Source of the DNA: Nostoc sp. 'Peltigera membranacea cyanobiont' N6
GTDB taxonomy: Bacteria; Cyanobacteriota; Cyanobacteriia; Cyanobacteriales; Nostocaceae
NCBI RefSeq assembly: GCF_002949735.1
Contig: NZ_CP026681.1
Coordinates: 5,548,001 to 5,612,000 of the forward strand
Direction of reading: 5' to 3'
DNA length: 64,000 nucleotides
Position 1 is the stretch's first letter, and each line of letters opens with the position of its first letter. Shown here piece by piece: positions 41,346 through 51,900 of the stretch. The position numbers and the translations under genes were made by a program. Below the pieces are notes generated by a model. It saw only the letters and a program-made list of their open reading frames with translations, searched no databases and was not told where the DNA came from.

Positions 41346-43130
41346 TTATGACGCTAACAATTCTGGCTGAGGCATTAGACTCTGGAGAGTTTGACGTAAT
41401 TGAGCGATCCCTTGGACTTGACGATCGCCAGTTTCCTGGAATTGCTCCAAAGATTCTGCAATTCCTTGCAGCTTTTGCCGTAATCCATCCAAGGAATCCT
41501 GAATTGGTTGGAGTGTTTCTTGATAAAGATTCACCCGACCAGAATATTCAGCAGTTGTTCTTCGTAGAGATAGCAAATTTTCTTCGATCGCTTTCAGTTC
41601 TTGGCGCTTTTCATCCAAATCGTGAGTTTGATTGTCAATCATTCCTTGATTTAGCTCAATACCAGAACGGATCTGATCGATTTCACGTTCCAGCTTTTGG
41701 ATTTCCTGCGAATATTGTTGTCGCTGGGTTTCAATCTGTAACAGAACCGGTTCTAAATTAACTTTATTACCCTCTTCTTCCTCAACAACAGGATGTCCTT
41801 GTCGCCGTAGTAATACAGCTTGGTGTTGCTTGAGAAACTTCTGATGCTGTAACATATTACGGCGTTGTCCCACCAAACTGGAGTTTAGCATCTGATAGAG
41901 GTCTTTTTCATCCGTTAATTCCAGTTCCAAATTGATGTGATCCTGGTCAGATGCTTGGCTTAATTTATTTTGCAGTTCTTCTATAGCTTCTTGTTTATAT
42001 GTCAGTTCTTGTTCTTGATCGTGAACAAAGCTAGCATCTATTTGCAGCTTATGCTGCAAGTCTTGGACTATCTTTTGTAGTTCTTCTAAAGACATTTTAT
42101 CCAAAGCTTCCACATTAGCTTGCTGGCCGAGAACTACATCACCAGACGTTGCAGCTAAAGTGTGAATTTGTTGATATAACTCTTCCGCATTTCTTAACTG
42201 ATCTTTGATTATCCGCGCATACTCTTGCTTGCTGCTAAGGTCTGCTGTATTTATCTGCAATTGGGCCGTTTGCTGAACTAGAGTATTTTGTGCTTCTTGC
42301 AACGCATTTTGGCGATCGCTAAATGTTTGTGACAACCGCTCCACTTCTGTTTGCTGTTGGGCGATCGCAGTTTTTTGCTCTTCTAGTTTTTGCCAGTGTG
42401 GAGTAAGAGTTGCTTGCTGCTTTTCCACCAATTCAAAGGCTAGATGCAGGTGTTCTCTGACTGTTTCCGTGGGAGCTACGCGACTAGATAAGCGATCGAG
42501 TAACTCACTCATTACCCGACTTTGCTCTTCATCCAAAACCATCCCTTGTTTAAAATCCGCTTGATGTTCCTCTAGGCGGCGTTGCTCACCCCGCAAATGT
42601 TCCCAAGCGCCTTCCAATTCTAGGCGGTTGCGTTCAACTTCTGTTTGTAACCGTTCAATTTCTTGGCGGGATGTATCAACTTCTTGTTTTTGTTGCTCTA
42701 GTTGTTGCAACTCCTCTTCCATATTTTGCAACTGTTCTGAGCGTACTTCCATGTCCATTTCACGGCGATTCAACTCTTGCGCCTGAAACGTTAACGACTG
42801 TTTCCACTGATCGATTTCATCTTCCTTGAGCTTAAATTTCTCCAATTGGCGGGAAAAATTCTGCAAAATATTGACTAGTGGCCGCCCTGCTTCTTGAATT
42901 CGCTGCACTTGACGATTTGGATTCAGTTCAACCAGTACCAAAGCGCCATCATTTAATTTGCTTGCGTCCTCAGCAGCAATTACTTCTTCCGACACAGTAT
43001 TCCAATTCTGGTCAGTTCGCTGACAAGCTAGCAATTTCAGTTCAGTTTTGCCACCGCCACTGAGTAAACCACCTTTCTGTTTTTGTACTTCTGCTAAATA
43101 CAGCACACCGTTAGTCCTTTCTTGATGCAC
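41346..43130 (-). CDS. hmpF: HmpF, pilus-motility taxis coiled-coil protein
   Basis: A 594-aa protein needed in Nostoc for type IV pilus assembly and gliding of hormogonia. A small N-terminal domain (VLYLAEVQKQKGGLLSGGGK, residues 9-90) is followed by near-continuous coiled coil (about 90-590) rich in Gln/Glu/Leu, interrupted only near 220 and 340. The GTG at 43130 opens the frame; a second GTG at 43106, directly before LYLAEVQ, may be the true start. It is divergent from the hmpABCDE operon, the arrangement known in N. punctiforme. Confidence 0.93.
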   Translation of the reverse strand: MHQERTNGVLYLAEVQKQKGGLLSGGGKTELKLLACQRTDQNWNTVSEEVIAAEDASKLNDGALVLVELNPNRQVQRIQEAGRPLVNILQNFSRQLEKFKLKEDEIDQWKQSLTFQAQELNRREMDMEVRSEQLQNMEEELQQLEQQKQEVDTSRQEIERLQTEVERNRLELEGAWEHLRGEQRRLEEHQADFKQGMVLDEEQSRVMSELLDRLSSRVAPTETVREHLHLAFELVEKQQATLTPHWQKLEEQKTAIAQQQTEVERLSQTFSDRQNALQEAQNTLVQQTAQLQINTADLSSKQEYARIIKDQLRNAEELYQQIHTLAATSGDVVLGQQANVEALDKMSLEELQKIVQDLQHKLQIDASFVHDQEQELTYKQEAIEELQNKLSQASDQDHINLELELTDEKDLYQMLNSSLVGQRRNMLQHQKFLKQHQAVLLRRQGHPVVEEEEGNKVNLEPVLLQIETQRQQYSQEIQKLEREIDQIRSGIELNQGMIDNQTHDLDEKRQELKAIEENLLSLRRTTAEYSGRVNLYQETLQPIQDSLDGLRQKLQGIAESLEQFQETGDRQVQGIAQLRQTLQSLMPQPELLAS

Positions 43131-43573
43131 TTAAAGTTCATTTTTTGGGATATTCCTTAAATAATTCTGTTAACTTGTCTCACTGAACCCAAGTTTAGGA
43201 GAACAAGACAGACAAAACTATAGACGCGATATATTACGTCTTGATACTTATAAAAGCGAGTGGTCGCGCCTTTATATTCTGTACTGATGACAGTGATGAT
43301 GACTTCCGTGTTAACACTAGCTTTGTCAAAGTGGATTACGAAAAATTAAGGGTTCTAGCTGAATCCATAATAGTTCTCGTACCCATGCGGGTTCGCCTTT
43401 GGGGTTCTCGCAGAGTAGCCGCTACCCGTCTATGGATACAACAGATGATATAGCAATAATAAAAAAGGTAAAAATCTTTTCAATACTCCATAATTAATAC
43501 TTAAACTACTTACTCAAAAAAAGGAAAAATTGCGGGACACAATTAATCAATAAAAGGAGTACTTTTTAGGTAA
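43131..43573. promoter_or_regulatory. Divergent promoter region of hmpF and hmpA-E
   Basis: 443 bp without a firm gene. A short open frame at 43241-43453 is partly made of a dispersed repeat (CATGCGGGTTCGCCTTTGG, then CGCAGAGTAGCCGCTACCCG) and is probably not coding. AAAGGAG near 43552 is too far from the hmpA ATG to be its ribosome site. Promoters for both transcription units are expected here; I cannot assign sigma motifs with certainty. Confidence 0.55.
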
Positions 43574-44770
43574 ATGCAGGGAAATTTAAGTGAAATTGAT
43601 ATTTGCAGTATCCTGCAATTGATTGAGTTGGGACAGCGAACAGGCCAACTATGGGTAGAAGCTCAAAGCTCTCACCATAACAACAAGCTGAGTGGAGAGG
43701 GAGCAAGCATTTATCGCCCCAAACAACAGTCTTGGTTCGTCTTTTTCCTCAATGGTCAAATTATCTACTGCCAAGAAGGTGAGAGTAGTTTATCCAGAAT
43801 TAACGATTATTTACGTCATTATCGAGTCGAGATGCGACTCACCGACAAACAAATTGCCTCTCTACCATCAACCGACTCGCCAGAGTATGCCTATCTGTGG
43901 GCACTTTTGGAGCGGAATATTATCAACCCCAAGATAGCTGGTAGTATCATTCACGGCTTGGTGCATGAAACTCTCTTCGATCTGCTGAGTTTACACCAAG
44001 GGAACTTCATTTTTCATCAAGGTGCGGCACTTGCCCCACAATTAAACACTTTCGAGATTGCTCCATTTGTTACAAAAATTACAAAGCAGGTGCAAGAGTG
44101 GAAGCAATTGTATCCACACATTCAGTCTCCCGAACAATTACCAATGCTATCTGACAAAGTTCAGCTACAATCTTCACTACCAGAAGCAACTGTAGAGAAA
44201 TTAAAACATTGGGCTGATGGTAAAACAACCTTGCGTCAACTGTCTCGCTATCTCAACCGAGACATTTTGACAGTTGCTAAGGCAATATATCCATACGTGC
44301 AACAGAGTTGGCTACAACTAGTATATTCAGTTACAGCTAAATCAGATACCCACACCGATAGCGGGGAATTGAAGGGAAAACGCAGGGGGCGGATAGTATG
44401 TATTGACGATGCGATCGCCATCGGTGAGACTATAAATTCGATCTTACAACCACAGGGTTATGAAGCGATCGCTCTCACCAATCCCTTAGAGGCACTGAGT
44501 CTGGTTTTTCAACTCAAACCAGATTTAATTTTATGCGATATCGCCATGTCGGAATTGGAGGGGTACGAGGTTTGCGCCATGCTGCGGCATTCCACAGCAT
44601 TTCGGCTCACACCAATTATTATGCTCACTGGTAAAGATGGATTTATCGATCGAGTCAAAGCTAGGATGGTCGGAGCTACAGATTATTTAACAAAACCATT
44701 TACAGACACTGAATTACTCATGCTCGTAGAGAAATATCTCAAAATAGAATCCTATGAAAATGGAGAGTAG
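43574..44770 (+). CDS. hmpA: HmpA, PatA/PilG-like response regulator
   Basis: A 398-aa protein of the PatA-like group. The N-terminal DUF4388-type domain (MQGNLSEIDICSILQLIELG, about 1-170) is followed by a linker domain (about 200-250) and a C-terminal receiver (about 270-395) with the acceptor Asp in LILCDIAMSELEGYEVC. It is the first gene of the pilus-type chemotaxis operon that drives hormogonium gliding. A 214-bp spacer precedes hmpB. Confidence 0.93.
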   Translation: MQGNLSEIDICSILQLIELGQRTGQLWVEAQSSHHNNKLSGEGASIYRPKQQSWFVFFLNGQIIYCQEGESSLSRINDYLRHYRVEMRLTDKQIASLPSTDSPEYAYLWALLERNIINPKIAGSIIHGLVHETLFDLLSLHQGNFIFHQGAALAPQLNTFEIAPFVTKITKQVQEWKQLYPHIQSPEQLPMLSDKVQLQSSLPEATVEKLKHWADGKTTLRQLSRYLNRDILTVAKAIYPYVQQSWLQLVYSVTAKSDTHTDSGELKGKRRGRIVCIDDAIAIGETINSILQPQGYEAIALTNPLEALSLVFQLKPDLILCDIAMSELEGYEVCAMLRHSTAFRLTPIIMLTGKDGFIDRVKARMVGATDYLTKPFTDTELLMLVEKYLKIESYENGE

Positions 44771-44984
44771 GGAATAGGGAGTAGGGACTGAGGAAAAACA
44801 TAAACTTGTTGATCTACTAAAAGATCAGTTAAAAGATGTTATCACAGAGTCAGCCAACTTAATGAAACCTCAGTATCCAGGAAAATAGTGAGAACATACA
44901 ATTAATTTATACAGTTAATACTTGCGGAGGAATCAGGGAATGTTCCAAATCGGAACGTTTACATCAGGAGGTAAATAGACATTT

Positions 44985-45350
44985 ATGAGTACAGTTCTGA
45001 TTGTAGAAGACAGTATCGCACAAAGGGAGATGATTACAGACCTCCTGAAAGCAACTGGACTAACAGTTACCCATGCTAGTGATGGATTAGAAGCATTGGA
45101 GGCAATTCAAATAGCACCTCCCGATTTAGTGGTGTTGGATATTGTTATGCCCCGGATGAACGGCTACGAAGTTTGTCGGCGGTTAAAATCCGATCCAAAA
45201 ACCCAAAATGTCCCTGTGGTGATGTGTTCTTCCAAAGGCGAAGAATTCGATCGCTATTGGGGCATGAAGCAGGGTGCAGATGCCTACATAGCCAAACCGT
45301 TTCAACCAACCGAATTGGTAGGAACAGTCAAACAACTGCTGCGAGGATAA
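44985..45350 (+). CDS. hmpB: HmpB, CheY/PilH-like response regulator
   Basis: A 121-aa receiver: TVLIVEDSIAQREMITDLL, acceptor Asp52 in LVVLDIVMPRMNGYEVC, VVMCSSKGEEFD, and AYIAKPFQP with the conserved Lys. Phosphate target of the CheA-like HmpE. A strong AGGAGGT lies about 10 bases before the ATG. Ends 13 bp before hmpC. Confidence 0.95.
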   Translation: MSTVLIVEDSIAQREMITDLLKATGLTVTHASDGLEALEAIQIAPPDLVVLDIVMPRMNGYEVCRRLKSDPKTQNVPVVMCSSKGEEFDRYWGMKQGADAYIAKPFQPTELVGTVKQLLRG

Positions 45351-45363
45351 GGATAAAAGCAAT

Positions 45364-45894
45364 ATGGTCAGCAAACCGGACTTTTTAAGTGGTAGCGGTC
45401 AAGACCACTTCCGACCAGAATTACAAGTAGAAAGTCCTGAAGGTGAGTTACATTTGAGATTTTACATTCCCTCGCATCAGGAGTTTGCACTACAAGCAAC
45501 TGGCATTCGGGAGGTAATTGAACTAAGTCCTGATAGAATCACCCCGATTCCTAATGCTTCTCCTTTACTTTTGGGTACTCTAAATTTACGAGGTCGAGTT
45601 ATTTGGGTGGCTGATTTGGGTCAATTTCTGGGAGAAGCAAGTGCATTAAACACGGATAGAGCTGAAATTTCGGTGATTGCCATCGAAGAGCAAGACACAA
45701 TAGTGGGTTTAGCAGTAGAAGAAATCGGAGGTATGGACTGGTTGGATGTCCAGAATCTCATGCCACCAACTAGTGTTCCAGATACTATGGTTCCTTTTTT
45801 ACGGGGAGAGTGGTTACTAAGTGCTAAAAATAATCAGTGTCTACGACTGCTCGATCAAATGGCAATTGTACGGAGTGCTAGGTGGGCAGGATGA
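45364..45894 (+). CDS. hmpC: HmpC, CheW-like adaptor
   Basis: A 176-aa CheW-domain protein: FALQATGIREVIELSPDRIT, PIPNASPLLLGTLNLRGRVIWVADLG, and GLAVEEIGGMDWLD are the CheW fold signature. It links the receptor HmpD to the kinase HmpE. The start ATG and spacing fit the operon, and its stop precedes the preferred hmpD ATG by 14 bp. Confidence 0.94.
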   Translation: MVSKPDFLSGSGQDHFRPELQVESPEGELHLRFYIPSHQEFALQATGIREVIELSPDRITPIPNASPLLLGTLNLRGRVIWVADLGQFLGEASALNTDRAEISVIAIEEQDTIVGLAVEEIGGMDWLDVQNLMPPTSVPDTMVPFLRGEWLLSAKNNQCLRLLDQMAIVRSARWAG

Positions 45895-45908
45895 AATTGG
45901 AGGAGGAA

Positions 45909-48845
45909 ATGGCAGCAAGTATTGATAATTACGAGCCAACATATCAACAGGCGATGACCGCCTATGTGCAAAGAAATTATGAGGTTGCAGCCACTTTAGT
46001 TGACCAAGTGGTGCAAAATTTACCAGATGACCCCAACACTCATTTGTTAAGAGGTCACATCTACTATGTTTTACAGCAGTATGATGTAGCAAAAGAAGAA
46101 TATCAACAGGTCTTAGGCTTGACTAATGAGCAAGAAATTATTGGTTTTGCCAATAATGGAATTGAGAATATCAATCAATATTTACAGTCATTCGGCGGGC
46201 AGATTGATACATCAGGAAATCAAGAACAAATAAATTCCTCAGAGATATCCGATCCACTGGCATATAGCGAACCAGAATTAGAAGATTTGGGGGTTAGTGA
46301 AGAGTTTGACAGTAAAAATCTTGATTTGAACTTTTTTGGAGAACATCAAGAAACTGGGAATGAGGTTGAAGAACTATCTTCTCATAGTCCATTTGACATC
46401 CCCACAGAAGATAGTATTGGAACGAGGAAAATATCAGATTCTTCTACAGCTTTTGGTGATGACCCTTTTGCTTTGGATGAAGAATCAGAGGAGTTGGATT
46501 TAAATAGCAGTAATTATGAGGAAAAAACAGAATTAGAATTACCTGCTTTTTGGCAGGAGGATGGATCGGAAGATAGCCATGATGAATCATTAGTAAATGG
46601 TCATTTTTCCGAGAATGAGATAAATTCTACTCCCGAAAATTCAGCTATTGACAATAATAACTTTTCATTTTCTAACTCCCAAACTAGTAATAGCGACAAT
46701 AACTTCTCTGATTTGTTGAGTGAGCCAAAGTCTCCAGAGCTTAGGGTTGGGAATTTAGAATATAAAAAATCGAATTTTGGAGATGAGACTTTACTTATTG
46801 TTGTCGAAGAAGAACTTGTAAATAGTTCGACAAGTACAAATAACAACAGTAAATATGATTTACCGGAAACCGAAGCCCATGATTGGTTGAAGTCAAAAGA
46901 TTTGGAAGCAGAGGATGACTTTCAGCCGAATTTATCTGATAAGCCTTCATCTTTTAGTGGCAATATACCTCTAGAAGACAAGAAATTGAAATCAGGTACA
47001 AGCATCGGCAAAAATAAATTTGATGACGATGAAAACTTTGATATGGAAGCATTTGAGTCTGCCTTTGGCTCAGAGGGGTCAAGCTCTTATGAAGACTCAA
47101 ACAATATACTGAATGGAGAAAATTCTAAGAGCAATATCGATTTTTTAGATGACTTTGAGGAATTTGACGATTTAGGCAACATTCCAGGGTTTGACCTGAT
47201 CGAAGAAGATTCTAACTTTGGTGATGCAGCAATGTATTCTGCTCCAGCAGAAACTAGTGGTAGTGGGCGTTCTCAAGTTGCGGAGGCTTCTGGAAGTAAT
47301 GCAGCCGATCGCGAAGAAGAACTATTCACGATGACTGGTTCCCATGAAGGAGTTCCAGTCTTTAGCCAAACAGATGTCTCGAAACTAGAACCCAACGTTA
47401 GCGTCGAGCAAGGCTGGTTAGCACCATTAGAGAATGCCTCCATAGAAAGGAAACAATGGTTAATTGCTGGAAGCGTGGGCATTGTCTCAGCGCTAGTAGT
47501 AGCCACTGTTAGCTTTGTCGCCACCACATTTTCGCCAGCCCCCCAACGAGAATCAGTCCGAAACACAGGTTGGGCAATGTCTCTAGCAGCTGGAATTGCA
47601 GGTTTTGCCACCGCAGGCTTCATGGGGAATTTTGCACTCAAACAAATTCGGCGCACAACTGACGATCTGCAAGCTCAGTTTGAAGCTGTACGCCAAGGAA
47701 ATTTGAATGCTCAAGCTACGGTGTTTTCCGAAGATGAATTGGGGCATTTAGCCACTGGTTTTAACGAAATGGCGCGGGTAATTTTCACGACGACAAGTGA
47801 AGCCCAACGCAAAGCCGATGAACAAGAGGAGGCTAAAGAAAACCTGCAACGCCAGGTAATTCGCCTTTTGGATGATGTGGAAGGAGCCGCTAGAGGCGAT
47901 TTAACAGTCCAAGCGGAAGTGACAGCCGACGTATTAGGAGCCGTAGCTGACGCTTTTAACCTGACAATTCAAAACCTGCGGGATATTGTGCAACAAGTAA
48001 AAGTGGCAGCGAAGGATGTAACAAAAGGTGCAACCAACTCTGAAACCTTTGCTAGAGCCTTATCTAGTGATGCTTTGCGTCAAGCAGAAGAGTTAGCAGT
48101 GACGCTGAATTCTGTACAGGTAATGACTGACTCGATTCAGCGCGTAGCAGAGGCGGCGCGGGAAGCTGAAACCGTTGCTCGTGATGCTAGTACGATCGCT
48201 CTCAAAGGTGGCGAAGCAGTAGAAAATACTGTGGCGGGGATTTTAGAAATCCGAGAAACCGTTGCCGAAACCACTCGCAAAGTGAAGCGCCTGGCGGAAT
48301 CTTCTCAAGAAATTTCTAAAATTGTGGCGTTGATTTCTCAGATTGCTTCCAGAACCAACTTATTAGCACTCAATGCTAGTATTGAGGCGGCAAGAGCCGG
48401 AGAAGCTGGACGCGGGTTTGCGATCGTCGCAGACGAAGTGCGCCAATTAGCAGATAAATCTGCGAAATCCCTCAAGGAAATTGAACAAATTGTGATGCAA
48501 ATCCAGAGCGAAACAGGTTCTGTAATGACCGCGATGGAAGAAGGCACACAACAAGTAATTAAAGGGACAAAATTGGCAGAAGAAGCCAAGCGATCGCTTG
48601 AAAACATTATTCAAGTGGCGAATCGCATTGATATTCTTGTGCGCTCCATTACCAGCGACACTGTGGAACAAACTGAAACCTCCCGCGCCGTCGCTCACGT
48701 AATGCAATCAGTAGAACTCACTGCACAAGAAACTTCTCAAGAAGCACAGCGAGTTTCAGGTGCCCTACAACACTTAGTAGGTGTATCCCGTGACTTGATC
48801 GCTTCCGTTGAACGTTTCCGAGTGGAAACTATGGAAACTAGATAA
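45909..48845 (+). CDS. hmpD: HmpD, methyl-accepting chemotaxis-type receptor (PilJ-like)
   Basis: About 978 aa. The N-terminal TPR-like region (about 5-95) is followed by a long acidic Ser/Asn/Glu-rich stretch (about 100-510), two membrane helices (about 520-545 and 557-580), a HAMP domain, and the signalling hairpin NLLALNASIEAARAGEAGRG near 835. The ATG at 45909 has GGAGGAGG close upstream and is preferred to GTG 45882, which would overlap hmpC. In N. punctiforme HmpD is essential for motility and forms polar or septum-adjacent rings. CCAATGA heptamers separate it from hmpE. Confidence 0.94.
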   Translation: MAASIDNYEPTYQQAMTAYVQRNYEVAATLVDQVVQNLPDDPNTHLLRGHIYYVLQQYDVAKEEYQQVLGLTNEQEIIGFANNGIENINQYLQSFGGQIDTSGNQEQINSSEISDPLAYSEPELEDLGVSEEFDSKNLDLNFFGEHQETGNEVEELSSHSPFDIPTEDSIGTRKISDSSTAFGDDPFALDEESEELDLNSSNYEEKTELELPAFWQEDGSEDSHDESLVNGHFSENEINSTPENSAIDNNNFSFSNSQTSNSDNNFSDLLSEPKSPELRVGNLEYKKSNFGDETLLIVVEEELVNSSTSTNNNSKYDLPETEAHDWLKSKDLEAEDDFQPNLSDKPSSFSGNIPLEDKKLKSGTSIGKNKFDDDENFDMEAFESAFGSEGSSSYEDSNNILNGENSKSNIDFLDDFEEFDDLGNIPGFDLIEEDSNFGDAAMYSAPAETSGSGRSQVAEASGSNAADREEELFTMTGSHEGVPVFSQTDVSKLEPNVSVEQGWLAPLENASIERKQWLIAGSVGIVSALVVATVSFVATTFSPAPQRESVRNTGWAMSLAAGIAGFATAGFMGNFALKQIRRTTDDLQAQFEAVRQGNLNAQATVFSEDELGHLATGFNEMARVIFTTTSEAQRKADEQEEAKENLQRQVIRLLDDVEGAARGDLTVQAEVTADVLGAVADAFNLTIQNLRDIVQQVKVAAKDVTKGATNSETFARALSSDALRQAEELAVTLNSVQVMTDSIQRVAEAAREAETVARDASTIALKGGEAVENTVAGILEIRETVAETTRKVKRLAESSQEISKIVALISQIASRTNLLALNASIEAARAGEAGRGFAIVADEVRQLADKSAKSLKEIEQIVMQIQSETGSVMTAMEEGTQQVIKGTKLAEEAKRSLENIIQVANRIDILVRSITSDTVEQTETSRAVAHVMQSVELTAQETSQEAQRVSGALQHLVGVSRDLIASVERFRVETMETR

Positions 48846-48935
48846 ATTGTCATTTGTCCTTTTGTTATTTGCCAATGACCAATGACCAATGACCAATGAC
48901 TAACAACTCATAACTCATAACTCATAACTTTTGCT

Positions 48936-51900
48936 ATGCTGCCGGAACAACAACAGCGGATTTTGGGTTACTTTATCGAAGAAGCCAGGGATCACCTGAA
49001 TACCATTGAGCAGGGGTTACTGAATCTAGAAGGTACCTTGAACGACCCGGAAATGATCAGTGAAGTCTTCCGGGCGGCTCACTCCATAAAAGGAGGAGCC
49101 GCGATGCTTGGATTGACTAGCATCCAGCATACCTCCCACCGTCTGGAAGATTGTTTCAAAGTTCTTAAAGATAATCCGGTTAAGATTGACCAAAAGTTAG
49201 AGTCTTTATTTCTTGGTGTATCTGATACCCTGAAATCGCTGTTAGAGCATTTGAGCGGGCCTTATGGTCTTTCTGAAGATGCAGCTAATACTTTAATGTC
49301 AGAAACTGAGCCTGTCTTTCAATGGCTGTATGAGCATTTAGAACTACTTGTACAACAAGGAAAAATTGGAGCATCCAGCAGTACTGATGCAACAGAACTA
49401 CACACAAACTCTTTAGAGAATGTCTCTACACTTACAGAAATTTTCCTGCGGCGAGATATTCCCAGTTTGGCAGAAGACACTCATCAGGAATCTCCAGAAA
49501 TATCTGTCTCAGTAGCACCTCAGCAAGGACGAGACGAACGCGGACTCGCTAACTCTGTGCGATCGCCAGTTATGGCTAAAGAACATAATAATTGGGGCGA
49601 GTTTCAAGCCCAAGTGCTGCAAACACTGCGAGAAATGTTGCAACTGTTTAAGCAAACCACAACACCCTCAACTCGGCAAAACCTTCAGCAATGCTGTTAC
49701 CAGTTAGTCAAACTTGGTGAGACTTGGAATTTGTCCAAGTGGTGTGGTTTGTGTCAAGCAGCAGCCAGTGCGATCGGCAATTCTGAAAATAGTTATCTAA
49801 CTTTAGCTAAAATTGTCATTACCGAAATTAAGCAAGCTCAAGAATTAGTCCTGCAAGGTAGGGAAGCCGAAATTGCAATTAGTCAGCAACTAGAAGCACT
49901 TTTGAGCTTGGCAGAAATTGAGTTATTAGAAGTTACTCCTGATTTGTTTGATGCACAGGCTGCGGTTTTGAGAGAATCATCAACTGCGTCAGAGCCAATT
50001 TTATCTGGTAACACCAAGCAGTTAAACCTAGCCCAGACTACTGAAGAACTTAATCTAGACAAGGATGCTAGCGTTCGCCCCTATGTTCAACAAGGGACAC
50101 CACTCAACGCTGCAACTCACACGAGTTTTGCTTTCACCACACATGACGAAGCACATCCAATCAGTAACAATCTTGACCCCAACGGGCCAGAGGTAGGAAT
50201 AGCTGAGTTAAATACCCTTGCGGATTTATTTGAAGGTGAGACTCCTGAACTAGATGAAAGCTGGCATCAAGAAGAAACCTTAGATATTGTTGCTACCGAT
50301 GATTTTGGAATTGATTTCAGCAGCACTGACGCTGAGGATGCTCATAGCGATTTATCTGATTTACTTTCCTTTGATCGAGCAGCAACTACAGCCACAACAG
50401 AAGATTTATCCTTGTTATTTGGCGACAATTTCCTCGAAAAAGAGACTTCAGAACCGCAAAATCAACAAATATCTGCTACGACTTTAGATTTGAGTGATAT
50501 TAACGTACTTGATATAAATTTAGATTCTTCTTCCGAAGATTTACAAGAATTTATTGATATTTCTAGTGAAACAAACCAGCTTGCTAGTGTCAAAAAAGAC
50601 GATATATTTGAAGATTCATTGACACTGGATCTAGATGATGATCCTGAAATATTGCCTACAGGCGAAGTGACTCAACCAGAAACTGAAGCGTTCGCCAGTG
50701 CAGAACTATCGATTAACCAACCAAACAGTTTTGATAACTTATTATCCGAAACTAGAAATGCAAACTGGGTAGAAGAAATTACTCCTAGTGACTACATAGA
50801 GTTACCCCAGCAAATAGGCTTGGCTTCGGACAATCCCTTTGCTGAAATGGAAGAACAGACATTACTGCCTACAAGCGAACCGGAAATAGGTGACTTATTT
50901 GATACATCTCCAGCAACAGCACCTGAGTTTTCTCAATCAGAAAACGATCTGAGCAACTTCTGGAACCAAGAAAGTACAGAGGAGCAGAACGAATTCGATT
51001 CCTTAATTGAGCAGAATGTGGAAAGGGCATTAGAGGAGAGTTTGTTTGCTACAACTGATGATATTTTTGCCGACAGTCAACAAACTATATCTTCTCCTCT
51101 AGCCAGTTTTGACTTGGAAGATTTGGATATCAATTTCCAGCACCAAGAGCAGCTAGATTTGATATTCTCATCAGATTCTGGAGATGATTTATTTGATGAA
51201 TTAGCACTCAGTGACTCAACTATTTCCCCAGCAATCAGCAATACCTCCACGCCAGAAATACTTTTGTTTGGGCAGCATCCAGGAGAAGAAAATCTCATGC
51301 GATCGCAACAACCAGAAGCTTTAGATTTTGCTCCAGAATTTACTCATCAGTCCCCAGAAATATCTGCTGTCGATCTAGAACTTCATTCATTCGGCTCTTT
51401 CGATGAAAATCCGCAACTGGTGTTTGAAGAAGTCGCCATAGAGTCTACCTATATTCAGATGGAAACCACAGAAAAGACTGTGGACGAACTATCGATTAGA
51501 GAAACTTCTTTAGATATTAATTTTGGAGAAAACTTAGATTCAGCCCAAACACAACCAGAGGATTTATTTGGCTCTTTCGATGAAAATCCGCAACTGGTGT
51601 TTGAAGAAGTCGCCATAGACTCCACCTATATTCAGATGGAAACCACAGAAAATACTGTGGGCGAACTATCGATTAGAGAAACTTCTTTAGATATTAATTT
51701 TGGAGAAAACTTAGATTCAGCCCAAACACAACCAGAGGATTTATTCGGTTCTTTCGATGAAAATCCGCAACTGGTGTTTGAAGAAGTCGCCATAGACTCC
51801 ACCTATATTCAGATGGAAACCACAGAAAATACTGTGGGCGAACTATCGATTAGAGAAACTTCTTTAGATATTAATTTTGGAGAAAACTTAGATTCAGCCC

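Noticed and set aside
43241..43453. Small gene between hmpF and hmpA
   Set aside because: Half of it is a dispersed repeat, and it has no recognisable domain and a weak start.
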